DNA of 64,000 bases, taken from Helicoverpa zea. Taxonomy: Eukaryota; Arthropoda; Insecta; Lepidoptera; Noctuidae. The notes under the pieces were generated by a model. That model ran no database searches and had not been told where the DNA came from. It saw only the letters and a list, made by a program, of their open reading frames with translations. Below, one piece after another: positions 1 to 10,801 of this stretch. Every line of letters starts with the position of its first letter. Within the stretch, counting starts at the first letter, position 1. The stretch covers positions 8,556,001 to 8,620,000 of the forward strand of contig NC_061461.1 of the NCBI RefSeq assembly GCF_022581195.2, in the 5' to 3' direction. The translations under genes and the position numbers were made by a program.

Positions 1-1052
1 CGACGGGAAAAAATTGCACGAACCTAATTTGGTAGTTTATATTGTAAATTAGGTATAAATTCACATAGTACTTATATCAGTAGCTCATTAATTATTATCA
101 TTTCTATTATCTTTCAACGCAAATCTTTTCCTGGAAGCGCCTTTTATTCCACAATGTTCGGGTCTTCTATCTCAATTCCGACCTCATTCCCGATTCCAAT
201 ACGTGATTCGTCGGTTCGCAAATTATTCGGTGAAAATTCACCATCTCGTTAGAATGTGCGATCCGGTCGGGCGCGGCGAGCCAACCGCTTGATAAATTGT
301 CTGGAATAATAATGATGAATTGCAACTAGTCCGATCCCAATGTACGATCTAATCTATGGAGCTATTTTAGAACTACATACACATGTACGTTTTAGAATAT
401 ATAAAACGCCTTATTCTACATATAAATATAATTTTGAGTTTATTTTTAATTTAGCAAGAAATAAGAGTATTTAATTCTCCCAGATATGATTTCTAATTAA
501 ATTATATTGGACGGTTTATATAACGTAGAGCTCGACAAAATTACTTCAAATTAGCGACAAATCTATTAAGAATAGGACGTCTCGAGCCCATTTAATTAGT
601 GACTGGGTTTTATCATCCGCCCTCCTTCCTACCACTCGTTGAGAATTTCAACTGTAATACTGCCATATTGGCGAAGCTTAAATAATATTGGGCGTATCTA
701 ATAATAGACGTTCTTTTGTAATTTATATTTTCCTGTATCTGAGTGTATCTTTGTGGGTGTTTGTGGTAGATATCTGGTTTTATGTGTATTCATTCATTAG
801 TGTTGGTCATAAAAGCGGTAATGTAAAAGCATCATTAAATTTAAATAGAAATTCACGCGTGACATCTCCTTTGAAGACAAACACACCCAGTACTTGGTAG
901 TAAAACAAACTAAAGTTAATTGTCGCTTTTATGATGACATCGCGTGAGTTGGGTTCAGATAGCAAACAAATTGTTACTTTTATTCCGACACTGATGTAGT
1001 AAGGTCGATGCTAGGATACGGCATTCTTATTAATCCTGTCGTTTTGTTATAA
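1..1052. other. Non-coding sequence, nothing recognised
   Basis: AT-rich sequence without a supportable coding region, repeat or RNA gene. If the kn 5' exons lie further upstream, this is part of a kn intron. Confidence 0.5.
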
Positions 1053-1238
1053 TCCTACTTATATTATAAATGTGAAAGTTTGTGAGAATGTATAGATGTA
1101 TGTTTGTTATTCAATCACGCAAAAACGGCTGGACTGATTTGATTGAAATTTGGTATGCAGATAGGTGATACCCTGGATTAACACATAGGCTACTTTTTAT
1201 CAACACACCACGCGGGCGAAGCCGCTGGCGGAAGCTAG
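1053..1238 (+). mobile_element. Helitron-like non-autonomous remnant
   Basis: The element starts TCCTACTTATATTATAAATG and ends with GGCGAAGCC, GGCGGAAGCTAG and then T. Short CG-rich inverted sequence just before a CTAG end followed by T is the hallmark of the Lep1-type Helitrons of Lepidoptera. No coding capacity. The 5' boundary is less sure than the 3' one. Confidence 0.6.
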
Positions 1239-2305
1239 TATATAATACGATACATACACTCATTTATTAAAGCTTATTTTGTCACGTCATCATCTTCAAG
1301 TCCGTTAACATTTTTATCTCAACAGAAAGACAGCTTTTATTTGTGAATCATAAGCGACAGTTACATATATATACATTTAAGATTTTATATAATTACTGGT
1401 CTGTATTTTAACAGCTTTAGTACTCCATGTCATAGACCGTTTAAATTTAATCTTCCGTCACATAGCCACAAAAAGCAAAACATCACTTAAATTCAATTTA
1501 TACGAGTGGCTCATTCATTTGTTTATCTAGATTTGTATGTAATCATGCCTTTTACTTGATTGATAGCATCTCCAATCTTCTTCAATTTTACGTTTAGTTA
1601 ATTGCGGCTTTCGAATCGACCCTGTTATATCGTAACCACTGTTTTATATCCATTAACTTGATGACAGTGAGTTTTGTCATTAGGACTGCTACAGATTTTT
1701 TTGGGGATACTTATTACTTATATTTTGATTTTTATTACATGTTAACGGCGTCAGTAATTGTATTTCATACCACTTTAAGTGGAACGGTCAAAGTGCACTG
1801 CTATTAATGCGCCAATTATTGTTGCTGTAAAAATATGAAAATATTTTTCATCGTACCTTTCTTTATTTTTTCTAAAACAATCTTCTCAAACTTACCCGAT
1901 CGAACTGAAAATCACTGCACCCATCAACAGAAATCTCATTCTGCATAACAATTTACAAATTCAAAACATGAGCAAACCCATCTCCACTTAGGATCGCAAG
2001 CATATGCATAGGAGCAGTTAGTACCCCCCCTTAGGGGCTCCAAGACGTCAGCGCGTTTAAGCGCCAATTAATTATTAAGGAACACTGAGCTTCCTTTGGC
2101 TCTTTGACGGCGACTGTACAACAATGTGGCTGACTCTCGTGATTGGCTGCTTTGTAAATTGCATTAACGTGGTTTGCTTGTGTGTTTGTTTACTCGTATT
2201 ATAATGATGCGAGCACTGTTTATTGGGTTTCGGTTGAGGGATAATGGAACAAGTGACGTGGTTTAAGACGTTGGAATGGTGTTGATGAAAATTAGGTCTT
2301 ACATA
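1239..2305. other. Non-coding sequence, nothing firm
   Basis: No gene was recognised. The block 2010-2170 is less AT-rich and contains a run of C's followed by CTTAGGGG, but no function can be assigned. Confidence 0.5.
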
Positions 2306-2640
2306 TTTTTAATCGAGTTCCCAAAAAGGAGGAGGGTCTCAAATCGGCCGGTATGTTTTTTAAACTACCTCATTTTTGGGCTTGTATTATTTGTATTGAC
2401 GAGACCTTTGCAATAGTGAAGGTTTGGACCTGACCTGATGATGGAGACCAGAGAAGGTCGAGGGAGCTCGACAACTGAAAATGAAAACTACCTCGTGTTT
2501 GGGCTTATATTCTTCGAATCAATGAGACCTTACCAGTTATGTGGATAGTGACCTATTCCTTTCACTGAAAATCTGAAAATAAAAACTTTTTTACAAAAAA
2601 ATATAACCGACTTCCCAAAACACTAAAAAGCGAAAAAAAA
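2306..2640 (+). repeat. Dispersed 'GACTTCCCAAAA' repeat copy
   Basis: The copy begins with a diverged form of the motif, ATCGAGTTCCCAAAAAGGAGG, near 2312 and has a second one, CCGACTTCCCAAAAC, near 2610. Inside are two diverged direct copies of a unit containing CTACCTC..TTTGGGCTT.TATT. The same internal sequence (GTGAAGGTTTGGA.CTGA) recurs at 7684-7704 and its start recurs at 55808. It is a family I recognise as abundant in moths, without being able to place it in a class. Confidence 0.55.
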
Positions 2641-4351
2641 ATAATTTGAGGTGCATCGGCCTAGTTTGTTAGACATTCAAATAGTACTTTATTTACAATA
2701 AAAAAAAAACTTTTACAGAACGCCACTTGCCCCACAAAGATTTTCGAAGTTAAAGGCACTCCATCGACATATCACAATAACTTACTATACGAAGAGAGCA
2801 TTTTTAAAATGTATTTTGGCAAACATGTCGTAGGGGTCGTCTTTGATGGAAGCGCGTTCAATTGTCAGTTGTAAATTCAATTTTCACTTTATATTGCTAG
2901 TTTCACATATCGAGGGGTGATATTAGATACACATCTTTTGCACACTAGATGGTATCGTGCACTTTTGTAATCCATTTTGCAGTACTTTTAGGCTTTGCAA
3001 TTAAGGGGCACGGTTTTAAGGGTTGATTTGTTTTGCATTAGAATTCGTGTTATGAATGGAATTGTTGCCAATGATACCTTTTGTATTAGAAGTCGTTTAC
3101 GTCACTTTTTGCGCTTTTAAGTTGACTTCTGCTCTCTATGCCATCATTACTCTTCACAAGAAAATAAATTAACAATTCAGTGACTCAGAAATGTATTTAG
3201 AAGTAGATCCGAAATTATTTTTATTTATAAATCGTTATTTGTTCTTGAAAAGAAATCACACTTAATCTATAAAATCCCAAAATTGCTCAATATCCCATAC
3301 AGAGAGAACCCTAGCATTTTTAACTCTGGCAAAATGTGCGTATAAGGAAGAAATTCGGTTATACGCCAACTGGGGTAGATTAAATTGCATTGAGCTACCC
3401 ATTAACGCCTTGTCAGATCGGGTTACGATTTATATATTTGATAAATCGGATATATTGCTGCGAATACAGAGATAAAGATTTCATCGAATTATTGAGAATC
3501 TTGGATAGCTTATTGATTAATTTAGCATAGAAGGACAGCTTATCAAAAATGTGCCACAATATTGTTATATCTATACCTTCTGAGACAATAGTAGTTTTTT
3601 TTTTATATATCTTTCGTGTATAAAGTACTGGATTCATATCTTAATGTTTTCTCGAGCATCAGTATTTGTAAACAGTAATTTACAAATGAAACACTTTTAA
3701 CACGAACATTTTCTTACACAAAGTTCCTACACATTTTGTTTTCGTTTGTCTTACATTTTTTCCCGTTGTCACGGAGAGTTAATGAAAGAATTAGCTTTCA
3801 TTACAACTGATACGATTCCTTAAAGGGATTCCCGAATGAAGATGAAGTGCCTTCGTAACCTTTCTGATAGCTAAGGATCAATGTGGGAGAGGCCGTCCTC
3901 TTATCTCTGATTAGTTTTTGGCGACATATAAAATGCTGTTAGTACCAACACTTACAGCGGTTTCAACCACTCATATTATTTATTGAATGATTCAAAAACC
4001 TTTATCAATTAATCAAAAGTTTAAAATTTAATCTTATTACGGATATGAAACGTTAAACACAAAGTAAAATGGATGGTTCGCCGGCATAAATGAAAAGTCA
4101 CAGGGACTTTCAACTCTAATGCATTAATTAAGCTGGACCGATCCCCGAAAATCGTCTAGAAACTCTCTCTGTTTAAATTAGTGCAGAATTCATTTTCTTT
4201 TTAATTCGTCTTCCAAATTCAAATAAGATTTCTTTTTTTTTATTACGCCGCGCCGCATAAAAGGGTAGACCAGGATTCGTCGCTCCGTCGTTCACTTCGG
4301 AACGCTAATTCCTCCTCGTTCCGAGATACTGATTGGACGATATATTTAACA
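2641..4351. other. Non-coding sequence upstream of a doubtful small ORF
   Basis: No recognisable gene. Near 4255 there is a CATAAAAGG box in a CG-rich setting (GCCGCGCCGCATAAAAGG), about 95 bases before an ATG at 4352. It could be a weak core promoter but has no independent support. Confidence 0.4.
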
Positions 4352-4612
4352 ATGCTACCGACACGCTTCTCTGCGAAAAAATACATCTTACGTACTACCT
4401 TTTTTTCTCGCGCTTGGATTCCTTTATTTTCTTATTTTCTATTTGGCATCGCGGCCAAAGGTTGGAAGGGGCGGTGGATTGTACAAGCGTTAATGACACT
4501 AATAGCAATTAGTGGAAGGTTGTGTTTGGCTTGTACGGTTTTGGTGTTTAGTTATTCTGTGTTCAGGCTGTATAAGCATATTACGGGGCACCCAGCCCAT
4601 GGAGGGTCTTAA
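4352..4612 (+). CDS. Doubtful small membrane-protein ORF (86 codons)
   Basis: The ATG has an acceptable context (AACAATGC), and the frame is open for 86 codons. The product would be basic at the N-terminus with two hydrophobic stretches, about residues 17-34 (AWIPLFSYFLFGIA) and 43-71 (VQALMTLIAISG, LACTVLVFSYSVF). A TATA-like box lies upstream near 4255. I do not recognise the protein. In 64 kb of AT-rich DNA an open frame of this length can occur by chance, and it could also be transposon debris, so it is listed only as a candidate. Confidence 0.15.
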   Translation: MLPTRFSAKKYILRTTFFSRAWIPLFSYFLFGIAAKGWKGRWIVQALMTLIAISGRLCLACTVLVFSYSVFRLYKHITGHPAHGGS

Positions 4613-7040
4613 CGGGAGGTCGTTTGCTGCGCTGCCAGCCTCCTAAGATTAATGACATTACGCCAAGACAGTTTGTAAGAGACAAACGTGACAAAAAACT
4701 AAGTTGTAATTAAGTAGATCGAATGAATAGATTTAATGGCCGATAGCCGTCGTTTTTGGGTTTTATTATGTTTTTATTTAAAGTGGCAGAATGAGCTTTA
4801 TTTTGTTGAGACAAACTTTGTAAGTGAAGACAAAATAAGTTTTACAGAATTTTGAGTTAAACTAGATACATGTTGGCAATAAGATAAGCGGTGTAGTAAA
4901 ATTGCAGACGGCGTATCGCAGTATAACGTACAAGGCTTTACAAGCTCGTGTTCCCGACTTCAAACTCCGGAGTCCGCACTGGACATCATAAAATATTTAA
5001 CACTCATATCTCGCGGAGCGGTCCAAATATTATCGACTAGCCTATAAAATGAAAAAGTCCCGCTAAAAAAAGATAGCTATACACTTTACACTTATGTAAG
5101 AAAGAGATGTGAACACCGTTATTGTACGATCTTTGGAAATTCGTCGGAAACGTTTGGTTTCTTTTCCATCGTTTTTATCGTGGTCGTTATATTTTGATAG
5201 AGCAGTTTGGTAGGATCGGCGATATAACGTTTATGTTTTGGTTTTCGGTAGATACCTTTCGCCTTGTTTTCTTACAATATTTCGTTATTGTTTATTATAA
5301 AAAAAATAGATGAATTTTAGAAAAAAAAAATGTATATATGAATTGAATTAACTGTAAAAAAACACTTTTTCAATGCAGCATTTATTTATTTATTAAATTC
5401 TCACGTCGTATTTAATAATTATGATATATCTACTAAAGAGACGTAAATATGCTTACCTTAAAAGTTTCAAGTGATAAATACCATGTAGGGTTCGTGAATA
5501 TAAAGCATGTGGTACAGTCGCCCACACAAGACTGTGGCTCGGTGTTAATTGACATTTTCTTATTTTCTACCTACTTAGGTTCTAGCCTACCTATTTACGC
5601 GAACTCAGTTTATGATAGTTACCTTAAAGTTTTTTTTTAACGTTTAAGCTTGATGTTTAAAGTGATAAGTACCTGTCCTCTCTTTAATCCTAGGTGGAAA
5701 TGCGTATGACATGATTTTTACATTTATTTCCTTATAGGCACTTGTTAGTATTTACCTATATTTTGGCAATTTTTCTTGCGGCCATGTAAATAGTCTCTTT
5801 TTCACGTGTCTCATTTCATCCGTATCCTAGTAAACAAAAAAAAATCGAATAAATAATAAACCAAAAAAATGCTTTCAAGAAGGAACAGTTTAGTTCGCGA
5901 GTGTACATTCGGTACAATAACTCAGAAGGTACCTCTTGCGGATATGATACAGTGCGCACTGCAGCTCCGTATATTTCTCATTCGACTGCCAAAAATCTAT
6001 CCTTACCTCAATATTTTATACTAGTTATGACTATCAATGTATGTTTAGAGAATTTAGAAGCTGATTATTCATACTTGGTTATGAAGAAAATGTTATTAGG
6101 TACTTTTTGTATTGGTAAACAATATGTCATTGCTATTATCGACGGTTTTGCCAATGATGCGTCTTACTCGTATTTTTAATAGTTAAATTGGCACTTTCTA
6201 ATTACTACATAGATGCATAAACAGAGTCTTATGCTACTGATGATAGAATAACTGAATGTCCCCGCATAACAATTGAACGTCATTACGTACATCTTAATAT
6301 CACATTTGGATTGAAAGAAACTATATTTTTGTCAGCTTACTTTCGCTCGTCAAGACGTCAGTCGATCCAGAGTAGAACTGAGAACTTTCATTTTCAGTCA
6401 ATTAGCGAATAAAACCACAAATTATGAACAGTTAATAAAGCCACTTAGTATTGCAACTCAAATTACGTATATCGTGATCCGCATAGCGTATGAAAATACG
6501 CGCTCGCGAATTTCCCAATAATAAATTATACTCCTTGTCCGCTTACCTCGGGTTAACCGGCTTTTATAAACTACCCGGGTAATTTATAACTATTACCCGG
6601 CCGAAAACGATCACGTGATATCACTTTATAGCATATTCACCGGGTAAATATGAGGGCGGCATGTAATAATGTTACATGTATTTACATAAAAGTAAGCGGT
6701 AGAAACTATCTGTGATGAGGTAGCCGTTTGAAGGGTCAGTAGGGCCCAAATTATTAGGTTGGTAATGATTAATATTATAGCACGGTTGTACGTCTAGGAC
6801 CTTCTTAGTTCTGCAACTGGGAGTATTCCCGTTGCAAGGAATTCTCAAGTAACTATTTGAAAACAATCTGTGTCTGATATTCATCAGCTCTGATATCACA
6901 TAAAGCATATGTATTATAAAGAGCTTTACCCGACTCATAACTTGTCTTTGAGATCACATTGATAACTCAGTCAAACATAGTTTATCTATACATATAATAA
7001 ATCTGTAAAAAAACTTTGTCTGTACATTGAATATAATAAA
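4613..7040. other. Non-coding sequence, nothing recognised
   Basis: AT-rich. The block 6540-6660 repeats CCGGGTAA-type words (CTACCCGGGTAA, TTACCCGG, CACCGGGTAA), a local motif cluster without a known meaning. No gene, RNA or clear transposon end. Confidence 0.45.
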
Positions 7041-7563
7041 AAATAAACCGGCCAAGTGCGAGTCGGACTCGCGCACCGAGGGTTCCGTACAAATCCTGTA
7101 TAGATAAAAAGTGAGTCTCGCGCCAACCGTTCAGTTTAGAACAATCATAGTTATGGTAATTTCGTGAGAGTCAAAATAGCTAATATATTTTATTTTATAA
7201 TATAACTAAAATAGTAGGCCAGTACTTTGTAAAAGTTATTTTATTAAAGTTATTTATATACAACATTTTATAGTCATCATTCAGAAATCTGATTGAAAAT
7301 AACTAATTATGTCTTAAAGGTCATTGGGCATATCTGACCCGCTTTGTAAAAAGTGGCGGACATGAATCAAAGTAGTTTTAAATCGTGGAGAATGGTATGA
7401 CGTTTCTTTGAATATAAATATTTTATTAAAATTCCATGGAGACGAATGTCCAGGATCGTTTGAAAAATATAAAAGACAAGCAGTTTCAGAGGATTGTACA
7501 GGTTGCAATGCTAGTTTTTATTGTTAAAGACTTTTCATAAAGAAAGAACATGCCAATTCGGAT

Positions 7564-8135
7564 GACCAGGTTCTGATGAGGATCTGGAAACCCTGAGAAA
7601 TCGATGGCAACTCTTGAATATTGTAGTCACGCATCGAGTCAAAACCAGACATGTGAGTGTATTTTTGAGGGTACTTGTAAACAGTGAAGGTTTGGAGCTG
7701 ATTTGATTATGGAGACTACAGAGAGTCGAGGGAACTTCTGAACGGTATGTTGCAACTACCACGTGTTTGGGCTTATTTTATTCGTATTGGCGAAGACTTT
7801 CTACATAGATAGGTTTAACTGCCATTGTGGCATCGATAGCAAAGATCAGATATAGTTATGGGAACTCCTTTACAATTTATAACGTAACCTAGTGTTGGAG
7901 CTTATTTTATTTTAGGTGATGAGAATTCACTACTAATGGGATCTTTTATTTTTTTAAATATACATAGAGTTCTCTCGACTTTCTCACGTCTCCATCATCA
8001 GGTAAGCTCTAAACTTTCACTGTTTGATAGTATCACCAGACATACATCTGAGAATCAAGTTTTAATCCTATGCATGCCTACAATTTCTGATAGTTGCCCT
8101 CGATTTCTCAGGATTTCCATCATCAGATCCTGACC
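7564..8135. repeat. Imperfect foldback, arms about 170 bp
   Basis: Left arm 7564-7736 and right arm 7968-8135 are diverged reverse complements. GAGAAATCGATGGCAACT on the left pairs with a right-arm strand reading GAGAAATCGAGGGCAACT, and GTGAAGGTTTGGAGCT pairs with GTGAAAGTTTAGAGCT. The spacer is about 230 bases. It looks like an old inverted insertion of two copies of the family also seen at 2390-2480. Confidence 0.7.
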
Positions 8136-8582
8136 TGATGACAATGGAAATAAACGGCGAGTATACTCTTTCACTACAAAGAAATGATTTCTCAAATCCG
8201 TCAAACTTGGTCGTTTAAATTCCCCATTGAAATGAGGAAAATATTTGATGTTTACACCTGATTTTCTCTAGAATCCCATGGTTCACATAGATGCGACTAA
8301 TGCCATAGTAAATCAGAGCCTTTATCATTATACTGTGCTATATTTCGTTCGTATCCGCCGTGTTCCATACTAAGGTGCCCAATGACCTTTGAATGATTTA
8401 AAATTTTTCACAGTTTAGAGGCAATTATATTTAAGAAGTGTTTGATATGAATTTCAACTTTAATATCTCTACGCGTTCATGTAAAAAAGGGTAGGTAGTA
8501 AGTATATAATTATTAAAAAAATATTTTATGTCGTGTAAGCAAAAATAATATTTTAATATTTTATGTAACTTCAAATTTATCA

Positions 8583-9165
8583 TTTTCGCAATTTTTCCTT
8601 TATCTGTACTATATAACGCTGCTTCGTGGCGAATTTCAAGATTCTGAGTTCACGGGAAGTACCTTGTAGGTTTTGATTCCCTAGCGTGTGACGGAAATTC
8701 GTCTAAGGTGTCGGCATAACTGCTGTATCTTTTGATCGCGTTAACTTAGAAGTTTGATTTTTTTACTGCCTAAAGGGACAATAGACTTAGGTATTTGGTA
8801 TAAATTTCAATTTGATATCTTTATTCGTTCGTGAGAAATAAGGTAGTAAGTTTCATTTTATTAAAATATTTTTTTTATATTATATAACTAAAAAAATGAG
8901 ATTTTCGCAATTTTTCCTATATTTGCATTATATGACAATGCTTCATGCCAAATTTCAAGACTCTGAGTTTACGGGAAGTATCCTGTAGGTTTTGATTCCT
9001 TTGCGAGTGTCCAAAATTTGTTGAAAATATCGACATAATTGGCTGTATCTTTTGATTGGCTTGGCTTAGAAGTTTGATATTTTCACAGCTTAAAGGGACA
9101 ATAGACCTGAGTATTTCATGTGAATTTCAGCTTGATACGTCCACGCGTTCTTGAGATAAAGGGTC
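8583..9165 (+). repeat. Two-unit tandem repeat, period 319 bp
   Basis: TTTTCGCAATTTTTCCT at 8583 recurs at 8902, and TAAAGGGACAATAGAC recurs with the same 319-bp spacing (8771 and 9090). The two units are roughly 80 percent alike by eye. A partial earlier unit is suggested by TGAATTTCAACTT..ATCTCTACGCGTTC near 8447. Confidence 0.75.
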
Positions 9166-9167
9166 TT

Positions 9168-9169
<2 letters not shown>

Positions 9170-9198
<29 letters not shown>

Positions 9199-9200
9199 GG
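9170..9200 (+). repeat. (GACA)n microsatellite
   Basis: About seven perfect GACA units. Its rough reverse-complement counterpart (CTGT/ATGT units) begins at 9317 in the adjoining element. Confidence 0.85.
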
Positions 9201-9260
9201 ACAACAAAGTGATCCTATAAGGGTTCCGTTTTTTCCTTTTGAGGTACGGAACCCTAAAAA

Positions 9261-10341
9261 ATTATAATTGAGTGGAGTTCAGAAACAGTAATCGAGCACA
9301 AATCCAAAAAAAAAATCTGTCTGTTTGTCTGTATGTCTGTATGTCTGTATGTCTGTTTGTTTGTACACGCTAATCTTCGGAACTACTGGACGGATTTCAA
9401 TGATTTTTTCTTTGTTGTATCGGTATAATGTCTGGGCAACATATAGGCTATAATTTATCTTCAAAACTTGAAGACCTGGTGCAGAACTGCAACAGATCAA
9501 CAAAACTATAAGAGATACAAAAATGGTGCCATGGCAAAAATTGTTCCACGTGATGAGCATTCTCGGTTGAGAGAATAAATTTGAAGATCTGGAACACCTG
9601 ATGTGGAACCCCAAGAGCCCAGCTACACTGTAGCATATACGGGTATGACGTTTTAGCAAAAGTTGTTCTATCTGATAAGCACTCTCTGTTGACTTATAAA
9701 AAATGAAGATCTAAAACACCTGGTGTGGAACCCCAAGAGCCCAGCTACTCTGTAGCATATACGGGTATGACGTTTTAGCAAAAGTTGTTCTATCTGATAA
9801 GCACTCTCTATTGACTTATAAAAATTGAAGATCTGGAACACCTGATGTGGAACTTCAAGAGCCCAGTTACACAATAGCATACATAGGAATACCGTTTTAG
9901 CAAAAGTTGTTCAATCTGATGAGCACTCTCTGTTGACTTACAAAAATCGAAGATCTAAAACATCTCAAGTTGAACTCCAAGTGCCCTACTACACTTGAAA
10001 TGACGTTTTAGCAAAAGTTGTTCGATCTGATGTATATTTTCTGTTGACTTATGAGAATCGAAGATCAGAAACAACTGATGTGGAAATGAAAGCTATCTCT
10101 AATTTCACTGTATAGTGATATAATAAGCTGGAAGTACCTCCAAGCAGTGAAGGCGGTAATAGTTTAGGACAGACTTTCAATGGTGATGGTATATCATCGT
10201 CAATTTTACTCTTTTACTACAAAACTTTATAGAATGAATGTTCGAGTTTTAATGCTATTTGAGTGTTGTATTCTTTTTCATTTATCTTCGTGACAGGGTA
10301 GCCTACTCAGTACCGCGGGGGGCGAGGGGGCAGTCAGCTAG
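9261..10341 (+). mobile_element. Helitron-like non-autonomous element with internal tandem array
   Basis: After a CTGT/ATGT-rich start near 9317, the sequence TCGGAACTACTGGACGGATT and ACATATAGGCTATAATTTAT is typical of lepidopteran Helitron-derived repeats. It closes with a GC-rich segment (ACCGCGGGGGGCGAGGGGG) and CAGTCAGCTAG at 10331-10341. The 3' flanking base is A rather than the expected T, so the exact end may be mutated. The left boundary is approximate. No helicase coding sequence. Confidence 0.5.
9535..10097 (+). repeat. Tandem array, 122-bp unit, 4.6 copies
   Basis: Units are 9535-9656, 9657-9778, 9779-9900 (each exactly 122 bp), 9901-10011 (111 bp, internal deletion) and a partial unit from 10012. 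Each starts with CAAAA(A/G)TTGTTC and ends with a form of ACGTTTTAG, with AGAGCCCAG in the middle of the first three. Copies are diverged by point changes. Confidence 0.9.
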
Positions 10342-10545
10342 ATTTTAATTGATCAGGTATCTTCTTCACAATAAAACTATTACCATGGGTCGAATCTTTT
10401 CCAATGTTCTTAGGGAGAGAATCATAAGATCCCAAAGATATACCGAAGAGCGTTTGGAAGGACTTGATGCTGTTCGAGAACATCAGTCTGCTACTTGCTC
10501 CGAGGAAATCTCATCGGATCGCGAAGCGCGCTTCCGTCATTGGCA
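10342..10545. other. Short unassigned stretch between two elements
   Basis: Two hundred bases between the Helitron-like end and the LINE tail, with a locally open frame on the plus strand that starts near ATGGGTCGAATC (10385) and runs into the LINE tail. No family recognised. Confidence 0.3.
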
Positions 10546-10548
10546 TAT

Positions 10549-10579
<31 letters not shown>

Positions 10580-10801
10580 TACTTCATGCACATTTCGTAC
10601 AATGGCGGACTTAACGCCTTAGGCGTTTTCTCCCAGTCTACCTTTAGGTGGTGGAGAAATAGCAGTGGTAGGTGCAAGGTTTTTGTTTGGATAGTTAGTT
10701 TAAAAGTATACAATATATATATAGATAATAATACATAATATACATACATACATATAATTGCCAGGAGAGATAAAGAAATAGATAAAAAAAAAAAAAACAA
10801 T

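Larger units (their letters stand above)
7041..9260 (+). repeat. Large dispersed repeat with GGGTTCCGTAC / GTACGGAACCC ends
   Basis: The left end has CCGGCCAAGTGCGAGTCGGA and GAGGGTTCCGTAC; the right end has AGGGTTCCGTTTTTTCC and GTACGGAACCCTAAAAA. These blocks match from memory a repeat class very common in Lepidoptera. GGGTTCCGTAC and GTACGGAACCC are inverted with respect to each other near the two ends. The 2.2-kb interior is composite: a foldback (7564-8135), a 319-bp tandem (8583-9165) and a GACA microsatellite. No intact coding region. Confidence 0.6.

Noticed and set aside
688..900. 70-codon plus-strand frame near the window start
   Set aside because: Begins with TTG, has a biased hydrophobic/low-complexity composition and no ATG or splice context; a chance frame.
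9535..10097. Regular 122-bp repeats resembling an array
   Set aside because: Not CRISPR: units are long, contiguous and diverged with no unique spacers, and the context is a eukaryotic transposable element.
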